In this document: piece after piece, positions 36,374 through 46,516 of the stretch
Numbering within the stretch: the first letter of the stretch is position 1
Layout of the letters: every line of letters starts with the position of its first letter
Assembly: GCF_000332035.1 (NCBI RefSeq)
Contig: NZ_ALVY01000211.1
Span: forward strand, 1 to 51,545
DNA: 51,545 nt
Reading direction: 5' to 3'
Source: Gloeocapsa sp. PCC 73106
Lineage (GTDB): Bacteria > Cyanobacteriota > Cyanobacteriia > Cyanobacteriales > Gloeocapsaceae
Translations under genes and position numbers: made by a program
The notes under the pieces: model-generated
Databases searched by the model: none
What the model was told of the DNA's origin: nothing
What the model saw: only the letters and a program-made list of their open reading frames with translations

Positions 36374-38818
36374 GTGAAAGTATACTTAATTTGGTTTTTC
36401 ACCCTTTTAATTATATTTATGAATCTTTTGACAGAAGATGGAATGACGGTTACACCGATTTACAATGTTCAAGGATCTGGTCGTGTGAGCCCTCTTGAGG
36501 GAGACACAGTAACCATCGAAGGTGTTGTGACGGGAGACTATCAAAATGGGGGCGATCCTCTTCGCAACCTCAACGGTTTTTATATTCAAGAGGAAACTGA
36601 AGATCGTCGTCCCAGAACTTCAGAAGGGATATTTATCTATGAAGCTCCTCTAATCACAGATGTGAACGTAGGGGATAAAGTACGGGTAACCGGAGTCGTG
36701 CGCGAGTTTCTAGATGAAGTACCAAGAGAAAACGTTGAGCGTGAAACCCAAGTAGTCGCTACAGAAATAGAAGTTATTGGTTCTGGTTCTATTGAGCCAA
36801 TTTCAGTTGATCTACCCACCCTATCCGTTATAGACCCAGGTGAAGGTAGACTTATCGCTGATTTAGAACAATACGAAGGGATGTTAGTTACGTTCCCCGA
36901 GACTTTAACTGTAACTGATACATTTAATTTGGGACGTTTTGGTAACGTTAATTTATCTCAAGACGGCAGACTATTCCAGTTTACCAACAGTAATACACCC
37001 AGTAGAGCAGGCTTTGCGCGCTATTCACGAGACATCGCTAGCCGTACTATTTTATTAGATGATGATTTAATTCTGCAAAATCCTAACCCAATTATCTATC
37101 CATCACCGCAACTGAGTTCTACCAACACCGTGCGTGGAGGAGATGAAGTAAACGGACTAACGGGTAACGTAAGATTCGGTGCGGGTGGGTTCAACAGACC
37201 GAGCTCAGGAACAAATGCGGGATTACAGCAAGCCCAAGGAGACTGGATTTATCGTATTATACCTTCAGAAACTCCCGAGTTTGAAGTAGTCAACCCTCGT
37301 CCCCAAACCCCCGATCCAGTGGGTGGAGATCTTAAAGTAGGTATTTTTAACGTTGAAAACTTGTTTACTACTCTCAACGTCAATAGTAGTGCAGGAACTG
37401 GTCCAGAAAATGCTCTGCGTCCCAGAGGTGCAACTAATGCAACAGAATTAGATAGACAATTAGAAAGGCTAGTTACCACTATAGATCTATTAGACGCAGA
37501 TGTTCTAGGGTTAGCTGAAATAGAAAATAATGGTTATGGCACAGTAACCGCAGGTAATCCTCAAGCCGAAAGAAGTGCGATCGCCGCTTTAGTTGAAGAA
37601 CTCAATGAGGTATCAGACAGTACTTATGCTTTCGTCGATCCCGGTGTGGATTTTCTGGGGACTGATGCTATTAAGGTAGACTTTATCTATAACACCGACA
37701 CAGTACAGTTAGCCCCTGGTACTGAAGTTGTTTATTTAACAGACGCAGATTTACCAGCATTGGGAGATATTGGTTTAAGTGGCGATCCTATTTTTGACGG
37801 TTTTGCCACCAGTCGTGTACCTGTAGCCGCTACTTTCCAGGAAATAAGTACTGGCGAAACATTTACCGCTACTATCAATCACTACAAGTCAAAAGGTGCC
37901 TCTGGATTAGATTCTGGCGATGATGAGAATTTAGGCAATCCTGACCCTCGTAATCGCGATCAACTCGATGGACAGGGTTTTTGGAACTTCCGACGCACAG
38001 AAGCTTCTATCGCTCTTGATGCTTGGTTAGAGACTCAACCAACTGGTACTGATGACTCTGATGTACTTATTTTGGGTGATTTAAATGCCTATATTGAAGA
38101 GGATCCTCTCACAGAATTAGAATCAAGAGGTTATGAAGCTCTACTCAGAAGAATCAATGGTTCTGAGCCTTATTCTTTCGTATTCAGAGGACAAGCAGGA
38201 GCTTTAGATCACGCTTTCTCTAACCCCAGTTTATCTGAACAGGTCACCGGAATTACAGAATGGCACACCAACGCTGATGAACCCAGTGTACTAAACTACA
38301 GTCTCGGTTTTGGTCGCGATCCTGAATTATTTGATGGATCTCTTCCTTTCCGTTCCTCTGATCACGATGCTCTACTACTGGGTTTAAATTTAGCTTCTGA
38401 CGCAGGTGGAAGTGAGCCCAATATTATCAACGGTACACCCAGAAGAGACATTCTCGTTGGTACAGATGGTATCGATGTGATTACCGGATTCGGACAAGCA
38501 GATATCCTAACCGGTGGTTTAGATAACGATATCTTCGTCTATACTGCTGTAGGAGATGGTCAAGATAGAATCACTGATTTTGAAATCGGTAGCGACTTGA
38601 TTGACTTAGCTGGAGTGTTAAACAGCATTGGCTACACAGGTACAGATCCCATCGCTGACGGTGTTGTTGGTTTTGTTCAACGCAGAAATAACGCCATCTT
38701 AAACATCACCTTCGAAGGTCCTTTAGGTGGTACTAGAAGAAGTTCTTTGATTTTATTCCCAGACGTTGATGTAGCGACTATCAGTGACGAGGCTAATTTC
38801 ATCTTTGCTGAATCTTAA
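36374..38818 (+). CDS. ExeM/NucH-like extracellular endonuclease with RTX-like C-terminus
   Basis: The 814-residue protein starts with an OB-fold-like lamin-tail-type region (about 30-150: YNVQGSGRVSPLEGDTVTIE). An endonuclease/exonuclease/phosphatase domain follows, with KVGIFNVENLF (about 320), LGLAEIENNGYG (about 380), VLILGDLNAYIEEDPLTELE (about 566) and FRSSDHDALLLGL (about 660). The last 125 residues have calcium-binding RTX-like nonapeptides (RDILVGTDGIDVITGFGQAD, LTGGLDNDIFVY), which suggest type I secretion. The listed start is GTG 36374, giving a hydrophobic N-terminus. ATG at 36419, or MTVTPIYN further in, is an alternative, and RTX proteins usually lack a signal peptide. Confidence 0.85.
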   Translation: MKVYLIWFFTLLIIFMNLLTEDGMTVTPIYNVQGSGRVSPLEGDTVTIEGVVTGDYQNGGDPLRNLNGFYIQEETEDRRPRTSEGIFIYEAPLITDVNVGDKVRVTGVVREFLDEVPRENVERETQVVATEIEVIGSGSIEPISVDLPTLSVIDPGEGRLIADLEQYEGMLVTFPETLTVTDTFNLGRFGNVNLSQDGRLFQFTNSNTPSRAGFARYSRDIASRTILLDDDLILQNPNPIIYPSPQLSSTNTVRGGDEVNGLTGNVRFGAGGFNRPSSGTNAGLQQAQGDWIYRIIPSETPEFEVVNPRPQTPDPVGGDLKVGIFNVENLFTTLNVNSSAGTGPENALRPRGATNATELDRQLERLVTTIDLLDADVLGLAEIENNGYGTVTAGNPQAERSAIAALVEELNEVSDSTYAFVDPGVDFLGTDAIKVDFIYNTDTVQLAPGTEVVYLTDADLPALGDIGLSGDPIFDGFATSRVPVAATFQEISTGETFTATINHYKSKGASGLDSGDDENLGNPDPRNRDQLDGQGFWNFRRTEASIALDAWLETQPTGTDDSDVLILGDLNAYIEEDPLTELESRGYEALLRRINGSEPYSFVFRGQAGALDHAFSNPSLSEQVTGITEWHTNADEPSVLNYSLGFGRDPELFDGSLPFRSSDHDALLLGLNLASDAGGSEPNIINGTPRRDILVGTDGIDVITGFGQADILTGGLDNDIFVYTAVGDGQDRITDFEIGSDLIDLAGVLNSIGYTGTDPIADGVVGFVQRRNNAILNITFEGPLGGTRRSSLILFPDVDVATISDEANFIFAES

Positions 38819-38832
38819 TAGATAGTAATTTT

Positions 38833-38852
38833 TCCCACCACCCAAGGTGGGA
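38833..38852. terminator. Bidirectional terminator between nuclease gene and cpeT
   Basis: Arms TCCCACC (38833-38839) and GGTGGGA (38846-38852) form a 7-bp stem with a 6-nt loop. There is a T-run on the plus-strand side (ATATTTTTG) and an A/T-rich stretch (AATTTTTCCC) on the other. It sits between two convergent stop codons (38818 and 38875), so it can end both transcripts. Confidence 0.75.
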
Positions 38853-38874
38853 TAATATTTTTGATGGAAATATC

Positions 38875-39468
38875 CTATTCCACCTCAGGAAGCTCACTTT
38901 GGTAATTTTGAACTTTTTCGAATCGCAAGGCTTCTCCTGTTGTTCCCCAAACCTGTTGATGAGTGTTAATTTCCAAGCCCCGATCCAAACTAGCGAAGGT
39001 TGTCTCTGTGAGTTCCACCTGGCTAACTAAGTAAGTTTGTAAGCCATTTCTCTCAATCAAGCAGTTGTTTCCTTCTACTCTCCCCCGAAATAAATTGTTT
39101 TGCCATTGAAAAATCATCGAGCAGTTATAGCGACGCTCAATACAAGCGGGGGTAATAGTTTTTAAAATCTCTAACTCTCTGGCTGCTCCCGCATAGAGCA
39201 TCGGATCTTTGAGAGCGTAATTTTCTACATAAACCTCTTCACCTTGGGAGACAAAGCGATGGACTCCTTGACGGTAAGGACTCCAAAGGTCATAGTCATA
39301 AACTTGTTCAGAATAAAAGCCAATTCCCGCAAAAAAATCAAAGGGTAAAGGACGAAAAAACACGCGTATATGCGGGTAATCTTTAGGACTACTAAAAGCT
39401 TGTTTTTGATTACTAAAGTGTCCAGCTAGCCATTGAGCTAGGGTAAGCATTAATTGATTGTCAGACAT
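38875..39468 (-). CDS. cpeT: Phycoerythrobilin lyase, CpcT/CpeT family
   Basis: I start at ATG 39468 (MSDNQLMLTLAQWLAGHFSN, 197 residues), which fits the family. This start lies 8 nt inside the end of cpeS, so the two are translationally coupled. The beta-barrel protein has the signatures HIRVFFRPLPFDFFAGIGFY, EQVYDYDLWSPYRQGVH and CSMIFQWQNNLFRGRVEGNN. CpeT-type proteins attach phycoerythrobilin to the third cysteine of CpeB (the Cys165 site). It is last of the cpeC-cpeD-cpeS-cpeT operon. The distinction from CpcT, which acts on phycocyanin, rests on the operon. Confidence 0.9.
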   Translation of the reverse strand: MSDNQLMLTLAQWLAGHFSNQKQAFSSPKDYPHIRVFFRPLPFDFFAGIGFYSEQVYDYDLWSPYRQGVHRFVSQGEEVYVENYALKDPMLYAGAARELEILKTITPACIERRYNCSMIFQWQNNLFRGRVEGNNCLIERNGLQTYLVSQVELTETTFASLDRGLEINTHQQVWGTTGEALRFEKVQNYQSELPEVE

Positions 39469-39991
39469 GGCGAATTTCTGAGGAAAAAGAAGCGGTAACG
39501 ACTCCACTTCCTTGACTAGTTTTGATCAGAGAAACTCTGAGGCGAAAATTGGGGTTAATAAACCAAATTTTTTCTTCAGCCATCGCTCTTTCGTAGGGAG
39601 TTAGGAGTACAAAAGTACCATCAGAGCTAAAATGGTATTCGCCTACAGAAGGAATAGTCTCAGCATAACCTTGGTCTCTTAGCAATCTTCCTGCTTTGAG
39701 ATTATCTGGATCAGGAATTGGGACTAGAATCGTGGTACCTTCAAAGGTTTCCGCTTCGTTCCAATCAGATTCTCCAGACCAAGTCATTCGAAAAGGACAA
39801 GCGATCGCCTCAGGGTCAACTCCATAGGATTTACAGAGATTAATGACTTCTGGGTTATCTTTAGTTAAAGAGAGAATATCAATTGTGGAAGTCACTTGTT
39901 CAAAGTGAGCAAAAGCGAGATGGTGGGCGCTACGTTGAGAACGCCAGCGTCCTATAGACATTTGTATAAATTGGCTAATATCCATACTCAT
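39461..39991 (-). CDS. cpeS: Phycoerythrobilin lyase, CpcS/CpeS family
   Basis: The 176-residue product has the family patterns MDISQFIQMSIGRWRSQRSA and HHLAFAHFEQVTS at the N-terminus, then MTWSGESDWNEAETFEGTTI and RAMAEEKIWFINPNFRLRVS in the barrel. These are lipocalin-like lyases. CpeS attaches phycoerythrobilin to Cys82 (Cys80 here) of CpeB. The gene is in the linker operon after cpeD (70-nt gap) and overlaps the cpeT start by 8 nt. The longer N-terminus MSMDIS has an alternative start at the second Met. Confidence 0.9.
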   Translation of the reverse strand: MSMDISQFIQMSIGRWRSQRSAHHLAFAHFEQVTSTIDILSLTKDNPEVINLCKSYGVDPEAIACPFRMTWSGESDWNEAETFEGTTILVPIPDPDNLKAGRLLRDQGYAETIPSVGEYHFSSDGTFVLLTPYERAMAEEKIWFINPNFRLRVSLIKTSQGSGVVTASFSSEIRHV

Positions 39992-40061
39992 TTAGCGTAA
40001 TTTTATATTTAATAAAGAGTAGAGACACTAATCCGTCTCCACCCATTTATATAGAGAGAGC

Positions 40062-40829
40062 TTAGGCTATCTCAGTGATGCTGACAATTCTGCCACCTGC
40101 GCGATGGATACGCTGAATTTGGGGACTCATGCGATCGCCTGGAACAATATATTCGTCGGTGCTAACTCGGCGAGGGCTGTCAAATTTTAGCCCTGTGACC
40201 ACAATCTTAAAGGTTTTCGCAGTAGCGTCTGGGGATCCTGTCAAACGTCCACCTGTGCTAGGTAGAGTAATCTTGTTGGTCTTGTTAGTTGCCACTTCTG
40301 AGACTAGACGAGCGTCTTTGAAGGCACTATCTACACCAGCAAAGCCCTGATACAGCGCCAAAGTACGATTGTAAGCTATTTGTTTGTTACCTACTTGGCT
40401 TTTAGCACCCTGATAATAAGGTACTAGATTTTCCCCAAATTTCTGCTGGTATTCTTCACTATCGATATAAGAATCGATCACCGCTTCATAGCCTTGTTCA
40501 GCACAGATGCGAATACGTTCTGATAATTCTGCTTGAGATTGAGGAGCACGTCCCAATAAATGCTTAAAGTTCAGCTCAACAAAACGGTAAGGAGGGCAAG
40601 ACTCAAAATAGCGAGAACGATAGAAGTCGGATTTAGCTACTACTCGCACAAATTCACGCACCGTTAACTCACCGTTAGACAGTCGAGATTCAGCATCTAT
40701 AAGTCTTTCGCTTTCCATAACGTGAGGATTGCCTAAAACTTGCTTGTACACTGCGCGAACCACTGTTTCTATTTCTACTGAACCCCGAGATGCAAAGAGT
40801 TCTACTGGTGCATCCAAAACTACGCTCAT
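40062..40829 (-). CDS. cpeD: Phycoerythrin-associated rod linker CpeD
   Basis: The 255-residue product has an N-terminal Pfam00427-type linker domain (about 15-145), with VRAVYKQVLGNPHVMESERL, GELTVREFVRVVAKSDFYRS and RFVELNFKHLLGRAP. A C-terminal CpcD-like domain (about 205-255) follows, with TFKIVVTGLKFDSPRRVSTD and RIHRAGGRIVSITEI. The length matches CpeD. It joins phycoerythrin hexamers in the outer rod. It is second in the operon, 58 nt after cpeC. The CpcD-like C-terminus is a normal feature of these linkers. Confidence 0.9.
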   Translation of the reverse strand: MSVVLDAPVELFASRGSVEIETVVRAVYKQVLGNPHVMESERLIDAESRLSNGELTVREFVRVVAKSDFYRSRYFESCPPYRFVELNFKHLLGRAPQSQAELSERIRICAEQGYEAVIDSYIDSEEYQQKFGENLVPYYQGAKSQVGNKQIAYNRTLALYQGFAGVDSAFKDARLVSEVATNKTNKITLPSTGGRLTGSPDATAKTFKIVVTGLKFDSPRRVSTDEYIVPGDRMSPQIQRIHRAGGRIVSITEIA

Positions 40830-40887
40830 GATTGTTGTCCTTAAAAAAAATTGTTTTTAAACTTTTGAGAGAAATAAACTAGCTATA

Positions 40888-41766
40888 CTAGTTAACGGGA
40901 GTAATACTAGCGATGACGCCACCTTGTTGGTGAATACGTTGGTATTCTTGGGACAGCTTGTCAAACGGAACTAGGTAAACTTGGTTGCTGCGACGGAATT
41001 TAGAGACGCGATTTACCTTGAGGGCGGAACGATAGCCCGTCACTTCAATTCGGTAAACTTTTCCTTCCTCACCAGCACCAACACCGAGACGGGTGCGCGC
41101 ACTTTGGCTTGTATCTTGAAAAGACCATCCTTCGCCTGCACTACCTCCAGAGGGAGCTATGACTGATAAGGGCGTTTGTTGGATTAAATATTGATTGAGT
41201 ACAGGTTTTTTCCCTGAAATGCTGCCTTTTAGATCGCTACTAGAAGATCCTCGTAGCATGGCGAACATATGAGTAAAGCCAACCATAGTTTGACCTGGTT
41301 GAGTTTTATAGCCCCGGTAATAGGGAACTATGTTTTCACCGTAAGCATTCTGATACTCATCGGTATCGAGATAGGAATCAATTTCAGCCTCGAATCCTTC
41401 TGTATCCAAAATGGTACTATGCCTTCTCGTCTCTTCCAAGCCGTCGGGTGTACGACCGAGGAAATGCTTAAAGTTCAGTTCAATAAAACGATAGCGAGGA
41501 GAACTTTCAAAAAAACGAGACCGATAGAGCTCTGATTTCCCTATAGCGCGCACGAATTCGCGAACACTCAATTCTCCTCTTTTAAATTGAGATTCAGCGA
41601 TTGCAGCTCGCTCGCTTTCCATAACGTAGGCGTTGCCTAAAACTTGACGGTAGACAGCACGGATAATGCTTTCTAAGTCTTCCCATGAACTTCTTGGCAC
41701 AAGTTCCAAAGGTGGGGTATCTTCAAAAGCACTGACCCCCAGACGAGATGCTGGACCAAAAGCCAT
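40888..41766 (-). CDS. cpeC: Phycoerythrin-associated rod linker CpeC
   Basis: The 292-residue product is a rod linker. The N-terminal linker domain (about 30-160) has IRAVYRQVLGNAYVMESERA, GELSVREFVRAIGKSELYRS and RFIELNFKHFLGRTPDG. The C-terminal CpcD-like domain (about 235-292) has EGKVYRIEVTGYRSALKVNR and RIHQQGGVIASITPVN. The length and first place in the operon point to CpeC. It starts with a strong ribosome-binding site carrying GGAGATTT (41772-41779 on the minus strand). No cpeE follows, so only two phycoerythrin linkers are encoded at this locus. The promoter should lie in 41767-41938, shared with the divergent coiled-coil gene. Confidence 0.9.
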   Translation of the reverse strand: MAFGPASRLGVSAFEDTPPLELVPRSSWEDLESIIRAVYRQVLGNAYVMESERAAIAESQFKRGELSVREFVRAIGKSELYRSRFFESSPRYRFIELNFKHFLGRTPDGLEETRRHSTILDTEGFEAEIDSYLDTDEYQNAYGENIVPYYRGYKTQPGQTMVGFTHMFAMLRGSSSSDLKGSISGKKPVLNQYLIQQTPLSVIAPSGGSAGEGWSFQDTSQSARTRLGVGAGEEGKVYRIEVTGYRSALKVNRVSKFRRSNQVYLVPFDKLSQEYQRIHQQGGVIASITPVN

Positions 41767-41938
41767 AGAGAAAATCTCCTTGAATTGTTAATTATTTACA
41801 GCAGCTGACTGCAAATCAACCAGTAGTAGCAATATATAAGTTTTTGTGTCTTTTTTTTTTAAAGAAATGTAAACTAGCAAACCAATAGCCCCTGATAATA
41901 GGTTAAAAAATAGGGTATCTGATCAGCTACAATCAATT
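41767..41938. promoter_or_regulatory. Divergent promoter region cpeC / coiled-coil gene
   Basis: The 172-bp gap lies between the cpeC start and the small-protein start. It holds a poly-T/A tract (about 41850-41863), an AATGTAAAC string (41866-41874) and no gene. The cpeC ribosome-binding site is GGAGATTT at its left edge. No L-box or G-box of the kind used by RcaC or CcaR was recognised. Confidence 0.4.
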
Positions 41939-42166
41939 ATGTCTGAAAGTCTAGAAAACACAACCGTAACTGCCCAAGAAATAGCCGACTTGATCGAAGA
42001 ATTTGAACAATATCGCATTAGATTGGTTGAAGAGATGGAGATAGCCGCTCAAAGAGCTAAACAGTCCAAACAAAAGGCTATGGCTCAGATAGAACCTGAA
42101 CTCGCTAAAGTTGACGCAGCGCTGCAAAATTTGCGCGATCGCCAAGCAAGTATGAATCAACCCTAA
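41939..42166 (+). CDS. Small coiled-coil protein upstream of the CpeF-like lyase
   Basis: The 75-residue acidic protein is highly helical: TAQEIADLIEEFEQYRIRLV, EEMEIAAQRAKQSKQKAMAQ and EPELAKVDAALQNLRDRQ. It looks like a short helical hairpin or coiled coil. It has no signal peptide or Cys. The next gene begins 6 nt after its stop, so the two are almost certainly cotranscribed. Its position inside the phycoerythrin island points to a role in phycobilisome assembly, but I recognise no family and assign no function. Confidence 0.7.
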   Translation: MSESLENTTVTAQEIADLIEEFEQYRIRLVEEMEIAAQRAKQSKQKAMAQIEPELAKVDAALQNLRDRQASMNQP

Positions 42167-42172
42167 AATCAA

Positions 42173-43027
42173 ATGCTCAACGCTCAAGAAGCAGAAACGG
42201 ATGAGCTACTCTTTTTAGTAGCAGAACAACTCAACACCAATAGTTTCAATCATGATGACCACTCCGTTCTTAGGCTTCTGGTTGAAGCTTTGGGAGATAC
42301 ACGGGGCATGACGCGCTTGCGTTGCGCCCAAACCTTGCAGCAAATTGGTACACCAGCCATTCCTTTTTTGTTGGAGGCTCTCGCTAATCATCCTAATGTG
42401 GTCGTCAGAAGGGCTTCTGGCAAAACTCTAACCCTCCTCGCCGCGCCTCGGGCTATACCTCATCTGATTCACGCTCTCTTAAATGATGTGGATACCGTGG
42501 TTAAAGGCTCTGCAGTTGGCGCTCTTGCTAGAATGGGCTCCCTGGCTGTGCCGCCCTTACTAGAGATTTTAGCAACCCCAGAGCTACCAGAAAGCACCAA
42601 AGGCCACGCGGCTTGGGCATTGGCTTTTATCGGGGCCGAAGCTAAAGAACATCTGTCTGCTGCCCTTACCTCCGACTCTGCTGCGGTTCGCTCGGCTGTG
42701 GTAGGGGCGATCGCTCAAGTCGCTCAAACCGAACCAAAAGAGGAATTATTCCAGATCTTAACTCAATCCCTCTTTGACACAGACACCGACGTACGCTGTG
42801 AAGCTGCTGCTGCTTTGGGTAATCTGGGCTATCAAGCCGCTCTACCTCAGCTCCTGGAATTATTGCAAGCACCCGATGGGGAAAGCCGCCGCGCCGCTGC
42901 TTTAGCATTAATGAAAATTGGCGATCGCTCTGCTTGCGCCCCTTTAAACCTTGCTCTGAGTCAAGAATCAGAAACAAGCGTTCAATCTGTGCTTAAATTG
43001 GCTCTTGCTCAACTCGAAAAGTCCTAA
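42173..43027 (+). CDS. cpeF: HEAT-repeat bilin lyase of the CpcE/F type, probably CpeF
   Basis: The 284-residue product consists of PBS-lyase HEAT repeats. Examples are RGMTRLRCAQTLQQIGTPAI, HPNVVVRRASGKTLTLLAAP and TDTDVRCEAAAALGNLGYQA. It resembles the E/F-class lyase CpeF (MpeV relative), which attaches the doubly linked phycoerythrobilin at Cys48/Cys59 of CpeB. That bilin site is present in the CpeB of this window. The assignment among the E/F-class paralogues rests on context and the TKGHAAWALAFIG block and is not certain. The start is 6 nt after the small coiled-coil gene. The 3' end overlaps the phycobiliprotein-like gene by 35 nt tail to tail. Confidence 0.65.
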   Translation: MLNAQEAETDELLFLVAEQLNTNSFNHDDHSVLRLLVEALGDTRGMTRLRCAQTLQQIGTPAIPFLLEALANHPNVVVRRASGKTLTLLAAPRAIPHLIHALLNDVDTVVKGSAVGALARMGSLAVPPLLEILATPELPESTKGHAAWALAFIGAEAKEHLSAALTSDSAAVRSAVVGAIAQVAQTEPKEELFQILTQSLFDTDTDVRCEAAAALGNLGYQAALPQLLELLQAPDGESRRAAALALMKIGDRSACAPLNLALSQESETSVQSVLKLALAQLEKS

Positions 43028-43577
43028 GACTATCAATCAATCGGTCAAAATAGGGGATCAATTCTTCCTGTTCTTTCCGGTTAAACTGCTTCAAAGCGTA
43101 CTTTTTCAGGTTTTCTAAGCCATAGATCATAGCGTCAAGGGGCACTTGCAACTCTTGATAAAGTAACTGCATATTCTTCAAGCCTTCGACATCAGTAAAA
43201 TCGGCTCTCCTACCCCCTACCCCATAACTGATACAACGCAGAAAATGCCAGAAATCTCTCCAGCAAGCTTCTGCTCTTTGGGGGGGATACAATTCGCCAC
43301 CGTCCGCTGTGATACCGGTATAGGTTGTTAAAACCTCTTCCCTGGCGGAATCGACGATGACTGAAGCTTGCTCTCGCAACAATCTAGACCGTTCCAGAGC
43401 TAGTGTATTATCAGGACAGAGGGATTGAATTTGCTCTATGTCTGCGTCTGTCAAATAGCGACCTTGATCATCCGCTTGCTGAAAAATTTGGATGACCTCA
43501 TCTGAATATACCTCTCGCCAAGTAGCAAAACTGACAATTCTCGCTTGGGCAATTAATTGTTTTAACTCACTGTTCAT
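42993..43577 (-). CDS. Phycobiliprotein-fold protein in the pebAB operon, with possible bilin-binding Cys
   Basis: The 194-residue product resembles phycobiliprotein subunits over most of its length. It has an N-terminal helical region with [14 protein letters not shown], then a block [20 protein letters not shown] (about 101-120), which aligns with Cpc[21 protein letters not shown]. The bilin-anchoring Cys (C105) and the following Arg-Asp (R107, D108) are all kept, although the rest is divergent. It is not an ordinary CpeA, CpeB, ApcA or ApcB. Its start overlaps the pebB stop by 4 nt (ATGA), so it is cotranscribed with phycoerythrobilin synthesis. It may hold or pass on phycoerythrobilin, or be a minor phycobilisome component; both are inference. 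The 3' end overlaps the CpeF-like gene by 35 nt. Confidence 0.7.
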   Translation of the reverse strand: MNSELKQLIAQARIVSFATWREVYSDEVIQIFQQADDQGRYLTDADIEQIQSLCPDNTLALERSRLLREQASVIVDSAREEVLTTYTGITADGGELYPPQRAEACWRDFWHFLRCISYGVGGRRADFTDVEGLKNMQLLYQELQVPLDAMIYGLENLKKYALKQFNRKEQEELIPYFDRLIDSLRTFRVEQEPI

Positions 43578-44320
43578 GGGAATACCAATAATTGACGTTC
43601 TAAATCGAAGAGAAAGCCATGAATGTACTCTTCAGTCCACTCTTCACCGTAGAGACGGGTAAACATTCCTCTGGCTGGATCTTTGGTTGCTCGGTAGTTG
43701 ACGTAGCGCTTCTGTGCTGCCAAAATTTCTAACTGTTTTTGGCGATCGCTCACTATTTGAGCTTGTTCAACATAACTCAAATAGGTTTGAAGATATTGCT
43801 TAAATGCTTCTAACACTAATGTTTCTACTATTTCTGTCTGCTGAGGACGAGTCCATAAAAACACGGGCGAAAAAAAAGATTTTGCTTCATCGGGGAAGTC
43901 TCCACCCCAAGGAAGTTGCTCAGATAAGTTGGTAAAGATGGACAAAAGTGACCCTTGATAATATTTCTGTTGGTAGAGCTCATCGTGAAACAGCGGCTGT
44001 AAATCCAACGCAATCAGATGTCCTCCCGGTAAAGTTACTAAGTCTGCTCCAAAAAAAGGCAAATCATAGTTTAATTCAGGAAAAATAACAAAATTAAGTA
44101 CCTGTAGACTATTACCTCCCTCTACGTGAGCGGCTCTAATTTGCCTCAATTTTGGGCATTTGTAGGCGTAACTAGTCGTCAAAACGGTTGTTTCTTTGAT
44201 ACCTTTACCCATTGTTCCTTGCTTTTGCTCAAATCCCTCGGGGATGGGATAAGGCTCTAAGCTCAGTTGTTCTTGCATCAGATTGATGGCATAGTCTAAA
44301 AAAGGTTGATATAGGGTCAT
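43574..44320 (-). CDS. pebB: Phycoerythrobilin:ferredoxin oxidoreductase
   Basis: PebB reduces 15,16-dihydrobiliverdin to phycoerythrobilin, using ferredoxin. The 248-residue product is a ferredoxin-dependent bilin reductase with [40 protein letters not shown], and near the C-terminus [20 protein letters not shown] and [17 protein letters not shown]. These agree with PebB sequences. It starts 13 nt after pebA and its end overlaps the phycobiliprotein-like gene. Confidence 0.93.
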   Translation of the reverse strand: MTLYQPFLDYAINLMQEQLSLEPYPIPEGFEQKQGTMGKGIKETTVLTTSYAYKCPKLRQIRAAHVEGGNSLQVLNFVIFPELNYDLPFFGADLVTLPGGHLIALDLQPLFHDELYQQKYYQGSLLSIFTNLSEQLPWGGDFPDEAKSFFSPVFLWTRPQQTEIVETLVLEAFKQYLQTYLSYVEQAQIVSDRQKQLEILAAQKRYVNYRATKDPARGMFTRLYGEEWTEEYIHGFLFDLERQLLVFP

Positions 44321-44333
44321 TCTCTCTATCTTC

Positions 44334-45068
44334 TTAGGTGCTAGGCGTTTCTACCAGTGCAGGAACAGCGTCTTCAAAAAGAAATTCATACAGGAATCTT
44401 TCTGACCATTCATGACCAAAATAGCTGCTAAATAGTCCTGAGGCTGGATCTCTTTCTGCACTATACTGGTCATAGTCTTTTTGAGCTTTGAAGATACGTT
44501 CTTTTGCTGTTTCTTCTGTTAATGGTTTCGCTTCAGCCAAGAGTTGCCAATATAATTGAATATATTCTCTATAGGCTGGAAATAGTCGATTGACTACGCT
44601 CTCTGAGTCAGTTTTGGCAAACAAGAGATAGGGGGAAAAATATTGATTAGCGTCATAAAATTTCATTTCTAAATCTTGAGCTAAATCGTTGTATTTGTCC
44701 CGAATTTGTGCCATGGGTTTAATATATTTGTCTAGATATTCTTCATCTCTAAAGAGTGGCTGAAAATCTAAAACCACTAAAATCTTTTTTTGACCAAAGG
44801 AAAGAAAATCAATACCCAGTAGGGGTAAGTCGTAATTGTAACTGGGATAGATAACGCTGTTAAAAATTTGTGCTGTTGCGCCCGCGTTAATGTAAGTGTA
44901 GCGAATTTTGCGAAACTCCGGAGATTGATAGCACCAGCTTTCGATCATTGCCGGATTTTTTCCGCGCTGACTAATTTTAAATTCTAAACCAGAAGGAATT
45001 CCCCGAGGCTCTAAGCAAAAGTACCTAAACAATTCTGTTTCTAGGTGTTGGAGAAATGGCTGAAACAT
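44334..45068 (-). CDS. pebA: 15,16-dihydrobiliverdin:ferredoxin oxidoreductase
   Basis: PebA reduces biliverdin IXalpha at the 15,16 bond, the first step to phycoerythrobilin. The 244-residue product has the family segments [53 protein letters not shown] and the C-terminal [20 protein letters not shown] followed by [14 protein letters not shown]. The match to PebA rather than PebB is clear from this last block. The gene is first in the pebA-pebB-phycobiliprotein-like operon and is divergent from cpeB, 289 bp apart. Haem oxygenase is not in the window. Confidence 0.93.
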   Translation of the reverse strand: MFQPFLQHLETELFRYFCLEPRGIPSGLEFKISQRGKNPAMIESWCYQSPEFRKIRYTYINAGATAQIFNSVIYPSYNYDLPLLGIDFLSFGQKKILVVLDFQPLFRDEEYLDKYIKPMAQIRDKYNDLAQDLEMKFYDANQYFSPYLLFAKTDSESVVNRLFPAYREYIQLYWQLLAEAKPLTEETAKERIFKAQKDYDQYSAERDPASGLFSSYFGHEWSERFLYEFLFEDAVPALVETPST

Positions 45069-45912
<844 letters not shown>

Positions 45913-45985
45913 TCAGGCTAAAAATCCGTATAAGCTCATTCAGAAAAAACCAAAAATAATTAAAACTACCCAAAGGGAGATTTGA

Positions 45986-46483
<498 letters not shown>

Positions 46484-46516
46484 TTAAGAGATTAGCGATA
46501 GAATAAAGTCGCGTTC

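Noticed and set aside
42666-42977. Minus-strand 103-codon frame inside the CpeF-like gene
   Set aside because: Shadow in a high-GC, repeat-rich region; the HEAT repeats of the plus-strand gene explain the sequence.
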